Below are positions 41,293-51,445 of a DNA stretch of 64,000 nucleotides, piece after piece. The notes beneath the pieces were generated by a model. It was not told the DNA's origin and made no database searches. It saw only the letters and a program-made list of their open reading frames with translations. The translations under genes were made by a program, and so were the position numbers. Source of the stretch: Thalassobius sp050633445 (GTDB lineage Bacteria; Pseudomonadota; Alphaproteobacteria; Rhodobacterales; Rhodobacteraceae); NCBI GenBank assembly GCA_050633445.1, contig JBOEGN010000034.1, positions 62,001 through 126,000 of the forward strand, in the 5' to 3' direction. The first letter of the stretch is position 1. Every line of letters starts with the position of its first letter.

Positions 41293-42797
41293 CCATGAAA
41301 CCGATTATCGAAGTGAAAGCAGCCGTTAAACGCTATGGCGGGGCCGCGGCGATTGATGGGGTGGATTTCGATCTGCGCGAAGGCGAGGTTCACGCGCTGT
41401 TGGGGGAAAACGGCGCGGGGAAATCGACGCTGACGAAATCTTTTGCCGGGGTCGTGCATCTTGATCAGGGGGAAATCCTGATGGACGGCGTGCCTCATGC
41501 GCCCGCTGGTCCCAAAGAGGCGCTGCATATGGGGGTCGCGATGGTGTTTCAGGAAACCTCTTTGGTGCCGTCGATGACCGTCGCGCAAAACCTGTATCTG
41601 GGCCAAGAGCGCCTGTTCAACCGTCTGCGCGGCATCAATATTGCGGCGCAGCAATTCCTGCAATCGCTGAATTTTGACGTCAGCCCGACCGCCAATGTCG
41701 CCCTGCTGGGGGCCGCAAAACGCCAGATGGTCGAGATCGCCCGCGCGGTATTGCACAATGTTCGGGTGATCATTTTTGACGAGCCCACCGCAACGCTGAC
41801 CCCCGAAGAAAAGCAGCATTTCTTTAAACTGGTGCGCGATCTCAAGGCGCGTGGCGTGGCTGTGGTCTTTATTTCGCACGCATTAGAAGAGGCATTGGAT
41901 ATCGCCGATCGCATCACCGTTTTGCGCGATTCAAAACATGTGATGACCGAAGCCGCCGCCGATCTGGACCGGGAAAAGATCGTCAAAGCGATGATCGGGC
42001 GGGACCTCTCGCAGAGCTTTTATGGCCACAAACGCGGGGATGATGACGAGGTGCGCTCCGAAGGTGATCGGGTGCTGTCGGTGCAGAACTTGCGCATGGC
42101 TGGGGTGGTTCAGAACACCTCGTTCTCGATCTTTGCGGGGCAGGTGACCGGGGTTTTTGGCCTGGTCGGGGCAGGGCGGACCGAAACGTTCAAGGTCGTC
42201 TCTGGTGCCTTGAAACGCAACTGGCTACATGGCGGCGAGATCGAGCTGAATGGCCGCAAAGTGCGCTACTCCACGCCTGCGCCCGCCATTCGCGACGGCA
42301 TCGCCTATGTCACCGAGGACCGCAAGGTCGAGGGATTTTTCGAAACCATGAGCCCCGCCCGCAACATCCATATCGGGCACATGGCCCGGCGACGTTGGCG
42401 CGATTTGTGGACCCGACGCGCCCAGGAAAGCAAGCTGGGCGAGGTCTGGTCCAAAGCCCTGAACATTCGCGCCGTTTCGCGCGACGTGAAGGTGATCGAG
42501 CTGTCAGGTGGCAACCAGCAAAAGGTGGTCATCGCCAAATCGCTTGCGCAGGAACCCGGCCTGATCATCTTTGACGAGCCCACCCGCGGGGTTGACGTTG
42601 GGGCCATCGCTGAAATCCACGCTCTGATCGAACGGCTGGCGGACGAGGGCAACGCAGTGGTTGTGATCTCGTCCTATCTGCCCGAAGTGCTGGCGCTGTC
42701 GGATCGGATTCTGGTGGCCCGTCAGGGGAAAGTGGTCGAAGAATTCTCGGCTGCCGAGGCGGATGAGCGGAAAATCATGTACGCTGCCATCCACTAG
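41289..42797 (+). CDS. Sugar ABC transporter ATP-binding protein (RbsA-like)
   Basis: A 502-residue tandem ATPase. The first domain has Walker A GENGAGKST, the Q-loop MVFQETSLVPSMTVAQNLYL, a modified signature (LLGAAKRQMVEIARAVLH) and Walker B VIIFDEPTATLTPEEK. The second has a degenerate Walker A (GLVGAGRTE), ELSGGNQQKVVIAKSLAQ and LIIFDEPTRGVDVGA. This asymmetry is normal for RbsA/MglA. The ATG overlaps the preceding TGA. It ends the operon. Confidence 0.93.
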   Translation: MTMKPIIEVKAAVKRYGGAAAIDGVDFDLREGEVHALLGENGAGKSTLTKSFAGVVHLDQGEILMDGVPHAPAGPKEALHMGVAMVFQETSLVPSMTVAQNLYLGQERLFNRLRGINIAAQQFLQSLNFDVSPTANVALLGAAKRQMVEIARAVLHNVRVIIFDEPTATLTPEEKQHFFKLVRDLKARGVAVVFISHALEEALDIADRITVLRDSKHVMTEAAADLDREKIVKAMIGRDLSQSFYGHKRGDDDEVRSEGDRVLSVQNLRMAGVVQNTSFSIFAGQVTGVFGLVGAGRTETFKVVSGALKRNWLHGGEIELNGRKVRYSTPAPAIRDGIAYVTEDRKVEGFFETMSPARNIHIGHMARRRWRDLWTRRAQESKLGEVWSKALNIRAVSRDVKVIELSGGNQQKVVIAKSLAQEPGLIIFDEPTRGVDVGAIAEIHALIERLADEGNAVVVISSYLPEVLALSDRILVARQGKVVEEFSAAEADERKIMYAAIH

Positions 42798-43055
42798 GAT
42801 CACCTCAAATCGCGCGCGAAAATGCAGAGCCGACCGAGGATCGACGACCTGTGCGCTGGGCAACCAAAATGCCATGGCACAACGGGACAGAGCGAAAATC
42901 CATGGCTTCTATGCAGTCGCGTCACGGTGAATTTTCTTGACAAGGAACGCTCTGAAACCCTAATCGCGCAACAAAAGCATGGCGCGAATCCGCGTGGCGG
43001 TGGCAGTAACTGGCCCCCAGGCTGTGGATGAAACCGCGTTCATTTGGAGCACGAC

Positions 43056-43796
43056 ATGGTACGATCGCTTCTTCTTGTTGCATTGTTTATTGGTCCCGCA
43101 GCGGCGTTGGGCCAAGAGGCCTCAGCCGACAGCCTTGTGGCGCGTTCCGAAAATTCGCTTAGCAGGGCAACGGATTTCCTGACGGATGGCGGTCCCGCCC
43201 TGTGGGCAATTGCGGCCTTGTCGGTCATCACATTGACCCTGATCCTGTGGAAAACCTGGCGTCTGGCGCTGATGGGGGCGTGGTCCTATCGCAAGTCTCA
43301 AAAGGCGGTTGAATTGTACGAAAGCGGCGATCCACATGCTGCTTTGAACGTGGTTAAGGGCCGTCGCAGTATCCGTTCCAGGGTCGTGACCTCAGCCTTG
43401 CAAGCCATTGAAAACCTGCCCGAACCCAACGCCCGAGAGGAAACCGCCCGCGCCGCCAAGGCTCAATTGGCCAAAGCACGCACCGGTCTGGGCGCGTTAG
43501 AGCTGATCTCGACTATCGCGCCGCTTTTGGGGCTGTTGGGCACCGTTCTGGGCATGATCGCCGCGTTTCAGGCGCTTCAGGCCGCCGGGTCCCGCGCCGA
43601 CCCCGCATTGCTGGCTGGTGGCATCTGGGAGGCTCTGTTGACCACCGCCGCAGGCATGGCCGTTGCCATCCCCGCCTCGGTCGCTCTGACCTGGTTCGAA
43701 GCCGTAATCGACCGCGTCCGCCGCGACCTGGAGGACAGCGCCACCCGCTTGTTCGTCGCCGAAAAGCCCAAGAAAATCCGTCTGGCCGCGGAGTAA
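43056..43796 (+). CDS. exbB: Biopolymer transport protein ExbB
   Basis: A 246-residue MotA/TolQ/ExbB family protein of the TonB energising complex. I start at the ATG at 43056 behind GGAG; an upstream TTG at 43044 is less likely. There is a signal-like N-terminus (LLLVALFIGPAAALGQEASA), then TM1 (ALWAIAALSVITLTLILWKT), a cytoplasmic loop, and the core LISTIAPLLGLLGTVLGMIA and LLTTAAGMAVAIPASVALTW with the conserved Thr-Thr. The cleavable N-terminus is common in alphaproteobacterial ExbB. It opens a four-gene operon with two exbD genes and tonB. Confidence 0.93.
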   Translation: MVRSLLLVALFIGPAAALGQEASADSLVARSENSLSRATDFLTDGGPALWAIAALSVITLTLILWKTWRLALMGAWSYRKSQKAVELYESGDPHAALNVVKGRRSIRSRVVTSALQAIENLPEPNAREETARAAKAQLAKARTGLGALELISTIAPLLGLLGTVLGMIAAFQALQAAGSRADPALLAGGIWEALLTTAAGMAVAIPASVALTWFEAVIDRVRRDLEDSATRLFVAEKPKKIRLAAE

Positions 43797-43800
43797 TCCG

Positions 43801-44172
43801 ATGCATTTCGCGCCGCCCTCCAGACGTCGTCGCAAGCCCAGCCTGACCCCCATGATTGACGTGGTATTCCTGCTGCTAGTCTTCTTTATGCTGGCGTCGC
43901 GGTTTGGCTTGGATGCGGTGCTGCCACTGCCCTTAGCGGGCGGAGGAGCCGCCTATTCGGGCCCGCCCCGGTTGATTGAAATCACGCCGCAAGAGGTCAC
44001 GCTGAACGGTGTTCCGATAACCGATCTCGTGGCCGCAGTATCGCCCTTGATGAGCGACCCTGCTGATATTTTGGTTCTACGGGGCAGGGACGGCGCTACG
44101 CTGCAACATGTTGTAACCGTGTCGGAAATTCTTGAATCGGCGGGATTTACCGCGATCGTTTTGGTCGAGTAG
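43801..44172 (+). CDS. exbD: Biopolymer transport protein ExbD (first copy)
   Basis: 123 residues. The single helix KPSLTPMIDVVFLLLVFFML has the essential aspartate in PMIDVVFLLL. The periplasmic ExbD domain follows (LIEITPQEVTLNGVPITDLV). Five bases separate it from exbB. Paired with a second exbD directly downstream. Confidence 0.92.
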   Translation: MHFAPPSRRRRKPSLTPMIDVVFLLLVFFMLASRFGLDAVLPLPLAGGGAAYSGPPRLIEITPQEVTLNGVPITDLVAAVSPLMSDPADILVLRGRDGATLQHVVTVSEILESAGFTAIVLVE

Positions 44173-44174
44173 TG

Positions 44175-44558
44175 ATGGATTTTCAGGAACCAACCCGACG
44201 CCCGCGCGGTGAAAACATCGTGCCGATGATCAATGTGGTGTTCCTGCTGCTGATCTTCTTTCTGATGACCTCTGAGATCGCGCCGCCCGAGCCGTTCGAC
44301 GTCACACCGCCCGCAGCCGACAGTGCCACAGACCCAAGCGCCGAGCCGATATTGTATGTTGACGCCAAGGGGCAGCTGGCTTTTGAAAATTTGCGCGATG
44401 CGTCCGCGATTGCGGCCCTTGCAGAGCGCAGCGCCAAAGACCAGGTGATCCAGCTGCGTGCGGATGCTGAACTTGAGGCCAAGACATTGGCCCGCATTCT
44501 GCGGCAACTGGCCGAATCTGGTCTGTCGCGGGTCGAACTGATGGTGGCCTCCAAATGA
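44175..44558 (+). CDS. exbD: Biopolymer transport protein ExbD (second copy)
   Basis: 127 residues from the ATG at 44175 (a GTG overlapping the previous stop is also possible). GENIVPMINVVFLLLIFFLM is the membrane helix, but here the aspartate position reads Asn (PMINVVFL). In this protein family Asn at that site is found in tandem ExbD pairs of roseobacters and related bacteria only as far as I can infer. The periplasmic domain (LYVDAKGQLAFENLRDASAI) looks normal. It overlaps tonB by four bases. Confidence 0.88.
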   Translation: MDFQEPTRRPRGENIVPMINVVFLLLIFFLMTSEIAPPEPFDVTPPAADSATDPSAEPILYVDAKGQLAFENLRDASAIAALAERSAKDQVIQLRADAELEAKTLARILRQLAESGLSRVELMVASK

Positions 44559-45358
44559 TGCGCGCCCTGGAAATCGGGGTCTTTGCGGGTATCGCCGTTG
44601 GGGTCCACATAGCTTTTTTCGCTGCGGCCCCCGACGGCGGAGCCAAAGCCGGTGGCGTGGGCGGAGACACCTTGTTGTCCATTCAGGCAGCCCCACAGAC
44701 CGTGATCAAAATGGTCCAGGATTGGGACCGTCCGGTCGAGGTGCAAGACGTTGTCGACGCGCCCGAAACACCGTTGGATCAGAGGGTCACCGCATCGCTT
44801 GCCCCTGTATCGCCCATCGCTCGGGCTCCGCGCGCCGACCTGAAAATCGCAGACCTGTCCGCGCCAAAATCAGACCCCGTGCAGTTGGACATGAGCCCGG
44901 CCACACCGACACCTCCGAAACCAAAACCCGCGGTCAAACCGAAACCCCAAAAAGTGGCCAAGACAAAGCCGCCCACCAGCGGACGCGCCAGCCAGAAGGC
45001 ATCCGGCAGCGGCGGCACGACCCAGGCGGGCAACAGCTCGAAATCGTCGGTCGCCACCGTTTCAAAGGGTGATCAGGCCAAGCTGAAACAAATCTGGGGC
45101 GCAAAGATCCGCAGCAAAGTCGCCCGCGCCAAACGCTATCCGCGCAACAGCCGCGCCACCGGCACCAGCGTTGTGAGGCTGACCGTGCGCCGCGACGGAG
45201 CGTTGCTGGGCGTCAAACTGATCCGCTCGTCCGGGGATGCGGTGCTGGACCAGGCGGCCATCGCCTCGGTCAAGCGCGCCAAGCGGTTCGCCAAAGCCCC
45301 CAAACAGCTGCCCGGATCAACCTTCAACTTCGTGCTGCCGATCGAGAAGAGACGCTAA
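44555..45358 (+). CDS. tonB: Energy transducer TonB
   Basis: 267 residues. An N-terminal anchor (EIGVFAGIAVGVHIAFFAAA), a Pro/Lys-rich periplasmic stalk (TPTPPKPKPAVKPKPQKVAK) and the C-terminal TonB domain from about residue 190 (AKRYPRNSRATGTSVVRLTV, LDQAAIASVKRAKRF). It couples the ExbB/ExbD proton channel to outer-membrane receptors. No TonB-dependent receptor gene is in the window. Confidence 0.92.
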   Translation: MMRALEIGVFAGIAVGVHIAFFAAAPDGGAKAGGVGGDTLLSIQAAPQTVIKMVQDWDRPVEVQDVVDAPETPLDQRVTASLAPVSPIARAPRADLKIADLSAPKSDPVQLDMSPATPTPPKPKPAVKPKPQKVAKTKPPTSGRASQKASGSGGTTQAGNSSKSSVATVSKGDQAKLKQIWGAKIRSKVARAKRYPRNSRATGTSVVRLTVRRDGALLGVKLIRSSGDAVLDQAAIASVKRAKRFAKAPKQLPGSTFNFVLPIEKRR

Positions 45359-45399
45359 GGCGGCCTGAATTGCAATTTGATACAACGGGCGCCCAGAAT

Positions 45400-48300
45400 T
45401 TATTGTTCCGAACCAAACCGGCCCACCCATTTGCGCACGTTGAAGACGTCAAAATAGATCGACAGCAGGGACGGAAAAACCAGCACGATCAGGATCATCG
45501 ACGCCAGCAATCCAAACGCCACTGAGGTGACCAGCGGCACCATGGTTTGCACTTGGGGACTGGTCTCGGCGATGATCGGTATCAGCCCGACAAAGGTGGT
45601 CGATGTCGACAGCAAGACCGGCCGGAACCGGGCCCTAACGGCATCAAGCGACGCGCTGACATAGTCGTTCCCCTTCAGATGGGTTTGAAAGAAGGTCAGG
45701 AACAGGATCGCGTTGTTGACCACGATTCCGGCAAGCGAGGCAAAGCCGATGAAGCTTGGCATGGACATATCCAGCCCCAGCGCAAAATGGCCAAGGATCG
45801 TACCAATCAGAGCAAACGGGATCGACAACATCACCACGAAGGGCAGCGTATAGCTGCGGAACTGGAACGCCAGCACCAGGTAGACCCCGACAAGTCCCAG
45901 AAGCAACGACCGCAGCGCCGATTGCTGCGATTTGTTCTGCTCTTGGGTGGCCCCGCCAATCTGCATGGTGACATCCGGGTATTTCTTTTTCAGCTCTGGT
46001 GCGATTTCGGTTGTGACCACCTTAGAGATAAGCGCCGATGTGGTGGCGCCTCGGTCGATTTTCCCCTGAATGCGCGCGACGACTTTGCCGTTCTTGCGGG
46101 TGATCGTCGGATAGCTTTCTGCCAGCACCATGTGTGTCACGGTCTGGAGCGCCACTTGCTGGCCCTGACCGACTGCAATTGGAAACTGTTCCAGCTCGGT
46201 CAGGTTGGCGACGCTGTCAGCCAGTTCGACCTGTACGGCCATGTTCGATACGCCCACCCGGAAACTGTCGGTCTCGGTTCCGGCAAAGGCATTGCGCAGC
46301 TGCTCGACCAGACCTTGAGGGGTCAAGCCGATGGACAGGCCGTATTCGTTCAGCGCCAGTTGCACCTCTTTGCGGCCACCATAGAAATCCTGGAACGCTT
46401 CGGTCACATCTGCCCGCGCCAGCAACACAGAAAGAACTTCTGAGGCGGCGGTTTCAACCTGATCCGCATCTCGGCCCAGAAGCTCGACATCCAGATCCAG
46501 CCCGCCAGGGCCGCGTTCCGCCTGCGAAAAGCTGCTTTGCACCAGATCAGGCAGGGGGCCCGCCGCCTTGTGCCAGTCAATCAGGATGTCATCTGCCTGG
46601 GCGTTGCGCAGAGCGCTTTCCAGCAGGTCAACGGTGATCGTGGCGGTGTTGCTGCCATTGTCGTTAACCTCGGAATTCACGCCATAGCGTACCAGAACGC
46701 GCTGCACCAACGGCTCGCCTGTTTGGGTGTTGGGGCTGCGCTGCGCATCCACCTGTTTCAGCGCGGCCAGCAAGGTATCGACAGTTTGCACCGTACGATC
46801 CCGATCAATGCCAGAGGTCAGCGCCACACGGGCAATGATCGTATCACTTTCGGTGGACGGAAACGGGATCACCTTGATCGTGCCCGATGCCACCAGGGAT
46901 ATACTCAGGATCAACGCGGCCAGCACGGTGCCCACCGTCAAGTAACGCAACGCAACCAGACGCGTCGCCACCGGCAGCACCACAGCGCGTTGGAACGCCG
47001 CCAAAGCGCGCGCGGCGGGGCGTTCCTTTTTGTGCTCCGTATCACTGTCCCCAGAGTGGCTGAGGTGGTTGGGCAGGATCAGAAAACCCTCGACCAGAGA
47101 AAGAGCCAAGGTCAGCAACAGAACCATCGGAATGAACCGAAGGATTTGCCCCATTTCCCCAGACAAAAACATCAACGGTCCAAAGACGCAGGCCGTGGTC
47201 AGGAAGGACGACAACACACCGGGCAGCACCTCGGTCGTGCCTTTGATCGCGGCCTCAACCGGGCCCACGCGGTGGCGCCATTTGTCGATGTTTTCAGCAA
47301 TTACGATTGAATCGTCCATAATCAGACCAACCGCCATCAACAACGCGACCAGCGTGATCATGTTGATGGTGATGCCAAAGACGCTCATCAGAAACAGCGT
47401 CCCCAGGAACGACACCGGCAAGGCGGCCGAAATCCACAAGGCTTGTCGCAAGGAAAAAAACAGCCACATGGTTGCGAAAACCAGGACCAAGCCGATAGCG
47501 ATGTTTTGCAGGATCAGGCTTACCCTGTCCTGAACCATTTCGGTCATGTCATTGATCACAGAGATCTGGAACGGGGCGGGATAGGCCGCGCGTTCTTCGT
47601 CTAAAAGGACCTTCACCCGGTCGAACACACGAATGGAATCGGTGTTTTTGGTCTTTGAGATGGACACAATTGCGGCCCGGTCACCATCAATAAAGGATTG
47701 AATATCCTCATTGGCATCAACCAGTTGGACCAAAGCCAGATCCCCAAGGCGCACAATGCCACCGGCTGTGGTTTGCAGAACGATCAGGTCCTCAAGCTCT
47801 TGCACGGAGCGGCGCGCATCGGAATACCGCAACAGCAGGCTGGTCTCGGACAGCTCGGCTTTGCCCAGAGGAAGCTGGAGGCTGCGACTGCTGATTGCCG
47901 AGGCGATGTCACGGCTGGACAGGCCAAATCGGCGCATGGCGGCTTCGTCAAAGGTGACTTTCAGCTCGCGTTCCGAAACGCCGGACACTGTCGCGCTGGC
48001 GACACCTGGCAGGGCAAGGATGCGATCCGACAGCTCGTCGGAATACTCGATCAACCCCTGTTTTCCGGAAATACCGCTGATGGCCAGCAAGGCCACAAGA
48101 TCGGTGCGATTGGCAATTTCAACCGAAGGCGTTTCCGCTGCATCCGGGAAATCCTTGATCCCGGACACGGCCGAAAAAACGTCATTGAAGAACTGGGTGA
48201 TGTCACCGCCTTCTTCCAGTTCGATGGTGGCGCTGGCGCGGCCCTCGACCGACAAGCAGCTGAGATCGGACAGACCATCGACGCCGGTCAGCGCGTCCTC

Positions 48301-48495
48301 TAGCGGAGCGCAGATTTCCTCGTCGACATCGCGCGCGGACGCACCGGGATAGATTACGCCAACGCCAACCGTGTCGGCCGCAAATTCGGGAAATGTCTCG
48401 CGTTCTAAAGATGTTAGAACCGATACGCCAAGGATGCACATCAGCACCATCAGCAAGTTGGCGGCCACCGGGTGGCGGACAAAAAATCCAGTCAT
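45400..48495 (-). CDS. RND family efflux transporter permease
   Basis: A 1031-residue inner-membrane pump of the AcrB/HAE-1 superfamily with two sets of six helices. The proton-relay pair is Asp394-Asp395 in AVGLIMDDSIVIAEN. Other landmarks are FFVRHPVAANLLMVLMCIL at the start, VIYPGASARDVDEEICAPLE, FLGTLFLMSVFGITINMITL and the second-half IPFALIGTILGHFALGL with GFASLAGIVVNNAILFL. It starts one base after the stop of the adaptor gene. No outer-membrane TolC partner is next to it. The substrate is unknown. Confidence 0.93.
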   Translation of the reverse strand: MTGFFVRHPVAANLLMVLMCILGVSVLTSLERETFPEFAADTVGVGVIYPGASARDVDEEICAPLEDALTGVDGLSDLSCLSVEGRASATIELEEGGDITQFFNDVFSAVSGIKDFPDAAETPSVEIANRTDLVALLAISGISGKQGLIEYSDELSDRILALPGVASATVSGVSERELKVTFDEAAMRRFGLSSRDIASAISSRSLQLPLGKAELSETSLLLRYSDARRSVQELEDLIVLQTTAGGIVRLGDLALVQLVDANEDIQSFIDGDRAAIVSISKTKNTDSIRVFDRVKVLLDEERAAYPAPFQISVINDMTEMVQDRVSLILQNIAIGLVLVFATMWLFFSLRQALWISAALPVSFLGTLFLMSVFGITINMITLVALLMAVGLIMDDSIVIAENIDKWRHRVGPVEAAIKGTTEVLPGVLSSFLTTACVFGPLMFLSGEMGQILRFIPMVLLLTLALSLVEGFLILPNHLSHSGDSDTEHKKERPAARALAAFQRAVVLPVATRLVALRYLTVGTVLAALILSISLVASGTIKVIPFPSTESDTIIARVALTSGIDRDRTVQTVDTLLAALKQVDAQRSPNTQTGEPLVQRVLVRYGVNSEVNDNGSNTATITVDLLESALRNAQADDILIDWHKAAGPLPDLVQSSFSQAERGPGGLDLDVELLGRDADQVETAASEVLSVLLARADVTEAFQDFYGGRKEVQLALNEYGLSIGLTPQGLVEQLRNAFAGTETDSFRVGVSNMAVQVELADSVANLTELEQFPIAVGQGQQVALQTVTHMVLAESYPTITRKNGKVVARIQGKIDRGATTSALISKVVTTEIAPELKKKYPDVTMQIGGATQEQNKSQQSALRSLLLGLVGVYLVLAFQFRSYTLPFVVMLSIPFALIGTILGHFALGLDMSMPSFIGFASLAGIVVNNAILFLTFFQTHLKGNDYVSASLDAVRARFRPVLLSTSTTFVGLIPIIAETSPQVQTMVPLVTSVAFGLLASMILIVLVFPSLLSIYFDVFNVRKWVGRFGSEQ

Positions 48496-48496
48496 G

Positions 48497-49852
48497 TCAC
48501 TGTTCCTGCGCGGCAGAATTGTCTGTCATCACCGGGATCAGACGTAGCCCCGGAACCGGTGGGCGCGGATCGCTAAGCAGCACCAGGTCGCCGGGTTCCA
48601 ATCCTGTTTGCACCAGAATCCGATCCCCATGAACCGCACCAACGCTCACCAGGCGGGTGCGAAGCCGATTGTCGGTATCGGCGATATAAACATAGCTTTG
48701 CCCGGCATCGTCGTATCGCAGTGCGTCGCGCGGCACAGAGATGGTTTCAGGCTGTGCTGGCCCGGTGAAAATCACTGAAACGAACGCCCCGACCGTCAAG
48801 GGCGGGCGCCCTTGCACGGGGCCTCCGATGGTGGTGGGTTGGGCGACCTCAACGACCAGCCCAAGCGTGCCTGTGGTGCTGTCCAACGAGCCGCGCATGC
48901 GCGTAATTTTCGCAGGCCAAGCGGCATCGACGCCGGGTATATTCATCCGCACCTCGGCGCGAACGCCCAGTTTTTCAAGAACATCAATCACTTGGCTGGT
49001 ATCACTCAGGCTTGCGATCCCGCCGTCATCGGCCACGGTGGAGATGACAACCTTGCGGAATTCTGTCGGCTGAATTTCAGCAACAATCTCTGCGGCTTCG
49101 GAGCCTTCGACGGTCAACAGAGATTCCCCAACCCGGATGAACTGGCCAGCCTCGACCGACACGGCGACAACCCTGCCGCGGAGCGGTGCGCGTATTTCGG
49201 ATTTGGCCAGCGCCCGCTTGGCCTCGGCGAATTCAAACTGCCGGACCGCTAAGGTGGCCTCTGCCGATTTCCGTTGCGACGGATAAAGCGCCATGGTGTT
49301 TTCCAGGTTGGCCACCGCCTGTTCCTGCTTCAGCAAGGTTTTTTCTTGCGCGTCCAGCGCCGATTGCGTTCCTGTGCCACGCGCGACCAGATCCTTGATC
49401 CGGGCGTGTTCAGACTGGGTCACCTCCAGAACGCGCTGTTCCATTGCAATGCTTGCTTGCGTGTTCTTCTCTTGCCGGTCCAGCTCTGCCAGCCGGGCGT
49501 GCGCAGCAAGGATATTGGCCTCGGCTTTGTCCGCCGTCAGAATGTAATCGGTCTTGTCGACAGCGATCAGCAGCTCGTTTTCCTCGACGATGCGGCCTTC
49601 GGCAAGCCCATCAGCGATGGTGACAATCCGGCCCTGAACCTCGGATATCGCCGACCAGTTATGCACCGCTTCGACCCGGCCATACCCAACTGCTTCGGGG
49701 GTCAGATCACGCGGGGTGACCTGTTCAACGCGCACCGCCAATTCGGCCTCGGGGCGCGGAGCGGCCTCGCCTCCTTGATCCTGCGTCATCCAAAGAAATC
49801 CCAGAACACCAAGGGCCAGCGGTGGTACAATCAGCAGCGGGCGCAAATTCAT
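48497..49852 (-). CDS. RND efflux periplasmic adaptor (HlyD/AcrA family)
   Basis: 451 residues. The N-terminal anchor is PLLIVPPLALGVLGFLWMTQ. A lipoyl half (VHNWSAISEVQGRIVTIADG) is followed by a long coiled-coil hairpin (AEANILAAHARLAELDRQEK to about residue 200), the second lipoyl half (RAPLRGRVVAVSVEAGQFIR) and membrane-proximal beta domains. AGGAG precedes the ATG. It links the inner-membrane pump to an outer-membrane channel. Confidence 0.92.
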   Translation of the reverse strand: MNLRPLLIVPPLALGVLGFLWMTQDQGGEAAPRPEAELAVRVEQVTPRDLTPEAVGYGRVEAVHNWSAISEVQGRIVTIADGLAEGRIVEENELLIAVDKTDYILTADKAEANILAAHARLAELDRQEKNTQASIAMEQRVLEVTQSEHARIKDLVARGTGTQSALDAQEKTLLKQEQAVANLENTMALYPSQRKSAEATLAVRQFEFAEAKRALAKSEIRAPLRGRVVAVSVEAGQFIRVGESLLTVEGSEAAEIVAEIQPTEFRKVVISTVADDGGIASLSDTSQVIDVLEKLGVRAEVRMNIPGVDAAWPAKITRMRGSLDSTTGTLGLVVEVAQPTTIGGPVQGRPPLTVGAFVSVIFTGPAQPETISVPRDALRYDDAGQSYVYIADTDNRLRTRLVSVGAVHGDRILVQTGLEPGDLVLLSDPRPPVPGLRLIPVMTDNSAAQEQ

Positions 49853-50150
49853 CTCGAAAATCTCCTGTTTGAAAACAGTTAGAAGGGCATTGCCAAAGGT
49901 GGTGACGATACTACGGCCACGGGGCCAAATTCTGTCACTTAATCTCGAAAAACTTCAGCGGACTGTTGCGTGATTAATATACTGTTTTTCGAATATGGCC
50001 ATGACGGAAATGAATCTGGCGGCTGCGCGCGCGCCAGGGATGCAAGGTCACTTGGTCAGGGCATCACAGAAGACTCCTGCGGCCCCCGCGTTCCGTGAGC
50101 GTGATCCAGGGGAGGGCCGCGTTTTCATAGCAAAGAAGAGACCGGCCGCC

Positions 50151-51398
50151 CTAGGGAGCGCGATTTGCAATCTCGACCACGGAAGCCAACAACACGTCTG
50201 CCCCGGCCTTGGCCCATTGGGGTGAAATCTCTTCGGCTTCGTTATGAGAGATGCCATCGACGCAAGGGCACATGATCATCACGCTTGGGGTGACTTTTGA
50301 CAGCCAACAGGCATCATGTCCGGCACCAGAGGTGATGTCCTGATACGGCAAACCCAAGGATTTGGCTTGCGTGCGAACGATATCACAAAGGCTCGCGTCG
50401 AATTCAACGGGGGCGTAATGACCGCTCAGTTCGACAGTGCACCCGACCCCAAGCAGATCACAGATCGCTCGTGATTTTTGCTCGATCTCTGCATGAAGCT
50501 GGTCCAAAAGAGCGGCGTCAGGAGAGCGCAGATCAACCGTCATGTCGATCTGGCCGGGCATGACATTGCGCGAGTTGGGTTTGCACTCTAGATGCCCGAC
50601 AGCGGCCATGGCATTGGGCTGATGAGATTGGATAAGACCATCCACCATATCAATGATCCGGCCCATCGCGAGGCTGGCATTGATGCGCATATCCATCGGC
50701 GTAGAGCCGGTATGCGCCTCGCGTCCGGTCAATGTGAACTGAAGCCATTTCAGCCCCTGAACCCCGACGACAACGCCGATGTCATTGCCCGCGGCTTCAA
50801 GGATCGGTCCCTGTTCGATATGCAGCTCCAGATAGGAATAAAGGTCCATGCCCCCGACCTTTTCCGGGCCCTTCCAACCGATCCGCTGCAATTCTGCGCC
50901 AAATTCCAGCCCGTCGGCATCTTTCCGGGAATAGGCGAACTCTAGATCATATTGCCCCGCGAAAACCCCCGAGGACAGCATGGGCGGAGCAAAGCGCGCG
51001 CCTTCTTCGTTGGTCCAGTTGGCGACGACGACAGGGCGTTTCGTGTCGATCTCAAGGTCACTGAGCGTGCGCATGACCTCCAGCCCGGCCAGAACCCCCA
51101 ACACGCCGTCATATTTTCCACCCGTCGGCTGGGTGTCCAGATGACTGCCGACCATGACAGACGCAAGCGTCGGATCTGTGCCGTCGCGGCGGGCGAACAT
51201 ATTGCCCATTTCGTCCACAGACAGGGTCAAACCTGCGTCCTCACACCACCCTGCAAACAACGCGCGGCCCTGTGCGTCCTCATCCGTAAGGGTCTGGCGA
51301 TTGTTCCCGCCTGCAATCCCCGGTCCGATTTCGGCCATTTCCATAAGGCTGGTCCAAAGACGATCAGAATTGATGGTGAGGTTCGAGGTGACAGACAT
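50151..51398 (-). CDS. Zn-dependent carbamoylase/allantoate amidohydrolase family hydrolase
   Basis: A 415-residue M20-type hydrolase of the hydantoinase/carbamoylase branch. Metal ligands are seen in VMVGSHLDTQPTGGKYDGVL (His, Asp), NWTNEEGARFAPPM (Glu) and YLELHIEQGPILEAAG (His), and the dimerisation domain includes REAHTGSTPMDMR. Enzymes of this group hydrolyse N-carbamoyl-amino acids, ureido acids or allantoate, releasing ammonia and CO2. In this operon, next to a guanidino-modifying hydrolase, an N-carbamoyl amino acid is a sensible substrate. The start follows AAGGACGGGA. Confidence 0.88.
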   Translation of the reverse strand: MSVTSNLTINSDRLWTSLMEMAEIGPGIAGGNNRQTLTDEDAQGRALFAGWCEDAGLTLSVDEMGNMFARRDGTDPTLASVMVGSHLDTQPTGGKYDGVLGVLAGLEVMRTLSDLEIDTKRPVVVANWTNEEGARFAPPMLSSGVFAGQYDLEFAYSRKDADGLEFGAELQRIGWKGPEKVGGMDLYSYLELHIEQGPILEAAGNDIGVVVGVQGLKWLQFTLTGREAHTGSTPMDMRINASLAMGRIIDMVDGLIQSHQPNAMAAVGHLECKPNSRNVMPGQIDMTVDLRSPDAALLDQLHAEIEQKSRAICDLLGVGCTVELSGHYAPVEFDASLCDIVRTQAKSLGLPYQDITSGAGHDACWLSKVTPSVMIMCPCVDGISHNEAEEISPQWAKAGADVLLASVVEIANRAP

Positions 51399-51445
51399 GC
51401 AAATCCCGTCCTTATCAGTGTGTGGAAAGTGAGTTGAGATTGCGC

